DNA of 64,000 bases from Trueperella bialowiezensis (GTDB taxonomy: Bacteria; Actinomycetota; Actinomycetes; Actinomycetales; Actinomycetaceae), in assembly GCF_900637955.1 (NCBI RefSeq), contig NZ_LR134476.1, positions 124,001 through 188,000 of the forward strand, in the 5' to 3' direction. The translations under genes were made by a program, and so were the position numbers. The notes below the pieces were generated by a model. It saw only the letters and a list, made by a program, of their open reading frames with translations, was not told the DNA's origin and made no database searches. Shown here piece after piece: positions 61,256 through 64,000 of the stretch. Position 1 is the stretch's first letter. Every line of letters starts with the position of its first letter.

Positions 61256-63535
61256 ATGGAAGTTTGGCCTGGTAAACCTTATCCGCTCGGTGCCACCTAC
61301 GATGGCACGGGCACTAATTTTGCGATCTTTTCGTCGGTTGCGGACAAGATCGAGCTGTGCTTAATTGACGACGACCTCAATGAGAAGCGCATCGAGCTCA
61401 AAGAGGTCGACGCGCACGTTTGGCACTGCTACCTACCGGGTATTCGCCCTGGTCAACGGTACGGGTTCCGTGTACACGGGCCGTATGATCCGGCTGCTGG
61501 GCACCGGTGTGATCCGTCGAAGATTCTACTCGACCCATACGCGAAGGCCATTGAGGGGCAGGTGGAAAATCACCAGGCCAATTTCAGTTACGACTTCTTC
61601 GACAATTCGAAGCGTTCTGAACTTGATTCACTCGGGCACACGATGCTGTCTGTGGTCATTAACCCGTTCTTTGACTGGGGGCATGATCGCCCGCCGAAGC
61701 ATCCCTATCACAAGTCCGTCATTTACGAAGCGCACTTGAAAGGCATGACCCAGCTGCATCCGGAGATCCCCGAATCTTTACGCGGCACCTACATGGGTAT
61801 GGCGCATCCGGCCATGGTGGATTACTTGAAGGAGCTCGGCGTCACCGCAGTGGAGCTTATGCCGATCCACCAGTACGTGAACGACACGTCGCTTATCGAA
61901 AAAGGGCTGTCGAACTACTGGGGATACAACACGATCGGCTTCTTTGCGCCACAGAACACCTATTCGTCGTCGGGCGAACGTGGCTCGCAAGTTGACGAGT
62001 TCAAATCGATGGTCAAGGCCTACCATGCCGCTGATATTGAGGTGATCCTCGACGTCGTCTACAACCACACGGCAGAAGGCAACCATATGGGTCCGACCCT
62101 ATCGTTCCGCGGAATCGATAACTCTGCCTACTACCGTCTGGTGGAAGACGACAAGGCGCACTACTTCGACACCACTGGTACGGGTAATTCGCTCAACATG
62201 TCATCTCCGCATTCGCTGCAGCTGATCATGGATTCGCTGCGCTACTGGGTCGTTGACATGCACGTGGACGGCTTCCGCTTCGATTTGGCATCCACGTTGG
62301 CGCGCGAACTCCACGCAGTGGATAAGCTGTCGTCGTTCTTTGACATCATTCAGCAAGACCCGATCATTTCGCAGGTCAAGCTCATTGCTGAGCCGTGGGA
62401 CGTGGGCGAAGGCGGCTATAACGTGGGCGAGTTCCCGCCGTTGTGGACGGAGTGGAATGGGGATTATCGCGACACGATGCGTGATTTCTGGCGTGGGGAA
62501 CCCTCGGTGCTGTCCGAGTTCGCAAGTAGGTTCGCTGGCTCGTCAGATCTTTATGAGCATTCGGGGCGCCGCCCGTTCGCGTCGATCAACTTCATCACTG
62601 CACACGATGGTTTCACGCTTCGCGACCTCGTGTCATACAACCACAAGCACAACGACGCCAACGGAGAAGACGGCGCCGACGGCGAAAACCACAACCGCTC
62701 GTGGAACCACGGCGTGGAAGGCCACACGGACGATCCGGAAATCAAGGCGCTTCGGATGCGGCAAATCAAAAATTTCTTCACGACGTTGCTCACCTCGCAG
62801 GGTGTTCCAATGATTTCGCACGGCGACGAAATCGGCCGCACACAAAACGGCAACAACAACACGTATGCTCAGGACAACGAGCTGTCGTGGGTGAACTGGG
62901 AACTTGATGCGGATCAAATTGAGATCCATCGTTTCGTCCGAGAGTTGATTGCGATGCGTCGCGACCATCCGGTGTTCCGGCGTCGGCGTTTCTTCCAGGG
63001 CGACGCCGGGCGCGGCGGCGAATCCGAACTGGGCGACATCATGTGGTTCGCGAACAACGGCCAGGTGATGGCAGATGAGGATTGGGATACGTGGTATGCC
63101 CGCTCCGTCATGGTCTACTTGAACGGTGATCGTATTGCGGAGCCGGACGCGCGTGGAAACCCGGTCCTTGATGACGACTTCCTCCTTGCTTTCAACGCCT
63201 CGGAAGAGGATCTTGACTTCACGATCCCGGCAACTGATGAGGAACAAAAGTGGGTCGAAGTTCTCTCGACCGATTGTGAGGCGAATTGCGCGGACGAGTA
63301 CATGTCAGGCGATACGTTCCCGGTAAAGTCGCGTTCGATCACGATTTTGGTGCGTTACCGTGCAGATCGCCATTCTCTCCTTGACATTGATAGTTCTGAG
63401 GAGGCAGAGCAAACGGCGTCGTCTGTGCCTGAGGCTAAAGATTCCGAGCCTGCTGCCGAAGAGCCTGTGGCTGATGCAGACGCGCCAGCATCTACAGTAA
63501 AGGCGAAACCAGCTAAGACTAAGAAGTCGCGGTAA
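61256..63535 (+). CDS. glgX: Glycogen debranching enzyme GlgX
   Basis: GlgX cuts alpha-1,6 branches of glycogen and limit dextrins. The 759-residue protein starts MEVWPGKPYPLGATYDGTG, the CBM48 domain, followed by the GH13 barrel. Catalytic residues are the nucleophile Asp in DGFRFDLAST (about 345), Glu in LIAEPWDVGEGG (about 380) and Asp in FITAHDGFTLRDL (about 450). The last 60 residues after the enzyme fold (from about RADRHSLLDI) are acidic, then basic (KAKPAKTKKSR), an unusual tail. It is followed by treY, a link of glycogen breakdown to trehalose. The mature enzyme is complete and active-site residues are intact. Confidence 0.94.
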   Translation: MEVWPGKPYPLGATYDGTGTNFAIFSSVADKIELCLIDDDLNEKRIELKEVDAHVWHCYLPGIRPGQRYGFRVHGPYDPAAGHRCDPSKILLDPYAKAIEGQVENHQANFSYDFFDNSKRSELDSLGHTMLSVVINPFFDWGHDRPPKHPYHKSVIYEAHLKGMTQLHPEIPESLRGTYMGMAHPAMVDYLKELGVTAVELMPIHQYVNDTSLIEKGLSNYWGYNTIGFFAPQNTYSSSGERGSQVDEFKSMVKAYHAADIEVILDVVYNHTAEGNHMGPTLSFRGIDNSAYYRLVEDDKAHYFDTTGTGNSLNMSSPHSLQLIMDSLRYWVVDMHVDGFRFDLASTLARELHAVDKLSSFFDIIQQDPIISQVKLIAEPWDVGEGGYNVGEFPPLWTEWNGDYRDTMRDFWRGEPSVLSEFASRFAGSSDLYEHSGRRPFASINFITAHDGFTLRDLVSYNHKHNDANGEDGADGENHNRSWNHGVEGHTDDPEIKALRMRQIKNFFTTLLTSQGVPMISHGDEIGRTQNGNNNTYAQDNELSWVNWELDADQIEIHRFVRELIAMRRDHPVFRRRRFFQGDAGRGGESELGDIMWFANNGQVMADEDWDTWYARSVMVYLNGDRIAEPDARGNPVLDDDFLLAFNASEEDLDFTIPATDEEQKWVEVLSTDCEANCADEYMSGDTFPVKSRSITILVRYRADRHSLLDIDSSEEAEQTASSVPEAKDSEPAAEEPVADADAPASTVKAKPAKTKKSR

Positions 63536-63550
63536 CTACCGGAGCTACTG

Positions 63551-63588
63551 TGTAGGCGGGTCCCCACAACGCCGGGGACTCGCCTACA
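63551..63588. terminator. Fifteen-base-pair stem-loop between glgX and treY
   Basis: TGTAGGCG and CGCCTACA enclose GTCCCC and GGGGAC, joined by one G-U wobble pair, with an 8-base loop (63551-63588). No U-run follows. It lies between two genes of the same pathway and direction, 15 bases after the glgX stop. It could cap or partly end the glgX message, or tune expression of treY, which has its own AAAGGAG site after it. Confidence 0.5.
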
Positions 63589-63612
63589 ATGGTTTGCGTA
63601 CAAAGGAGTAAC

Positions 63613-64000
63613 ATGACCACCGAAGAGCGACGTCATTCACATGTGCCGCCCGCTGACCGGCGCACCCCCGTGACCACCTATCGTCTCCAGCTCAGCCCGG
63701 ACTTCGATTTTGCGGATGTTGAAAGGATTGTTCCCTACCTGTCTGCACTCGGTGTCACGGATGTTTACTTCTCCCCGATCCTGCAGGCTGCTCCCGGGTC
63801 GAATCACGGCTATGACGTGGTTGACCACGAAAAGATTTCTGCCGATCTTGGCGGTATCGAAGGTTTCAGGAAGGTGTCGCGGGCGATCCACGACGCCGGC
63901 ATGTACCTGATTGTCGATATTGTGCCGAACCATATGGCAGTTCCCACTCCCCTGTTCCATAACCGAGCGCTGTGGTCCGTGCTGCGCGACGGCGAGGAAT
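63613..64000 (+). CDS. treY: Maltooligosyl trehalose synthase TreY, N-terminal part, cut by the window edge
   Basis: TreY turns the reducing end of malto-oligosaccharides into a trehalosyl group; TreZ then releases trehalose. About 129 residues are present. They include the GH13 start PVTTYRLQLSPDFDFADVE, then SALGVTDVYFSPILQAAPGS and GYDVVDHEKISADLGG, all TreY features, and LIVDIVPNHMAV (conserved region I). The ATG at 63613 has AAAGGAG four bases upstream. The N-terminal 20 residues before the barrel are charged. The order glgX-treY is usual for actinobacteria and predicts treZ downstream. Confidence 0.93.
   Translation, partial: MTTEERRHSHVPPADRRTPVTTYRLQLSPDFDFADVERIVPYLSALGVTDVYFSPILQAAPGSNHGYDVVDHEKISADLGGIEGFRKVSRAIHDAGMYLIVDIVPNHMAVPTPLFHNRALWSVLRDGEE

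Noticed and set aside
1-64000. CRISPR array, prophage, insertion sequence or genomic island
   Set aside because: No regularly spaced repeats, integrase, transposase, phage structural gene or attachment-site duplication beside the tRNA genes was seen. Gene content is almost all housekeeping.

Overview
The window is chromosomal DNA of a moderately high-GC actinobacterium. The evidence is a mycobacterial-type IHF (mihF), phosphatidylinositol mannoside genes (pgsA, patA, pimA), a PspC-fused histidine kinase, a TreY/GlgX alpha-glucan locus, many GTG/TTG starts, and gene orders typical of Actinomycetota (alaS-ruvX-mltG-aroE-aroC-aroK-aroB-efp-nusB; yebC-ruvCAB-yajC-secDF-apt-relA). The fused aroK-aroB gene and the small, trimmed clusters suggest the family Actinomycetaceae (Arcanobacterium/Trueperella-like). 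That placement is an inference, not something proven here.

Layout. 1-8012 (mostly minus): coaBC (partial), rpoZ and gmk; then a plus-strand gene of unknown function (1367-3109) that separates gmk from mihF; then carB, nusB and efp. The other pyrimidine genes usually found beside carB are absent. 8106-16376 (minus): a TPC-motif metal P-type ATPase with an elaborate promoter, a second shikimate-kinase-like gene, fused aroKB, aroC, a small prepilin peptidase, an aroE-like gene lacking the catalytic residues, mltG and ruvX. 16379-27903: alaS, a DUF948 protein, rpsD, rarA, a divergent MMPL exporter, a lipoprotein, an acetyltransferase and aspS. 28055-41153: MFS exporter, DEAD-box helicase, two overlapping dynamin-like GTPases, hisS, a metallo-hydrolase, a DUF349 protein, an AbiEi-like fragment and relA.

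41200-55425 (minus) is one long co-directional block: thrS, pgsA, patA, pimA, a LemA-like membrane protein, a PrsW protease, a Nudix hydrolase, yebC, ruvCAB, yajC, secDF and apt. From thrS to prsW every junction overlaps, so envelope lipid synthesis and an intramembrane protease are translationally linked. 55549-60476: sdaA, then a response regulator and PspC-histidine kinase facing a PspC membrane protein across a short region with helically phased repeats. 60486-61134: a four-copy interleaved repeat and four tRNA genes (Val-GAC, Cys, Gly, Val-CAC). 61256-64000: glgX and the start of treY, for glycogen debranching and trehalose synthesis.

Recurring theme: several genes that start transcription units have a -10-like hexamer six or seven bases before the start codon and no usable Shine-Dalgarno sequence. 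They are probably translated from leaderless mRNAs. No gene-free stretch exceeds about 210 bases. I saw no CRISPR array, insertion sequence, prophage, rRNA or replication origin.
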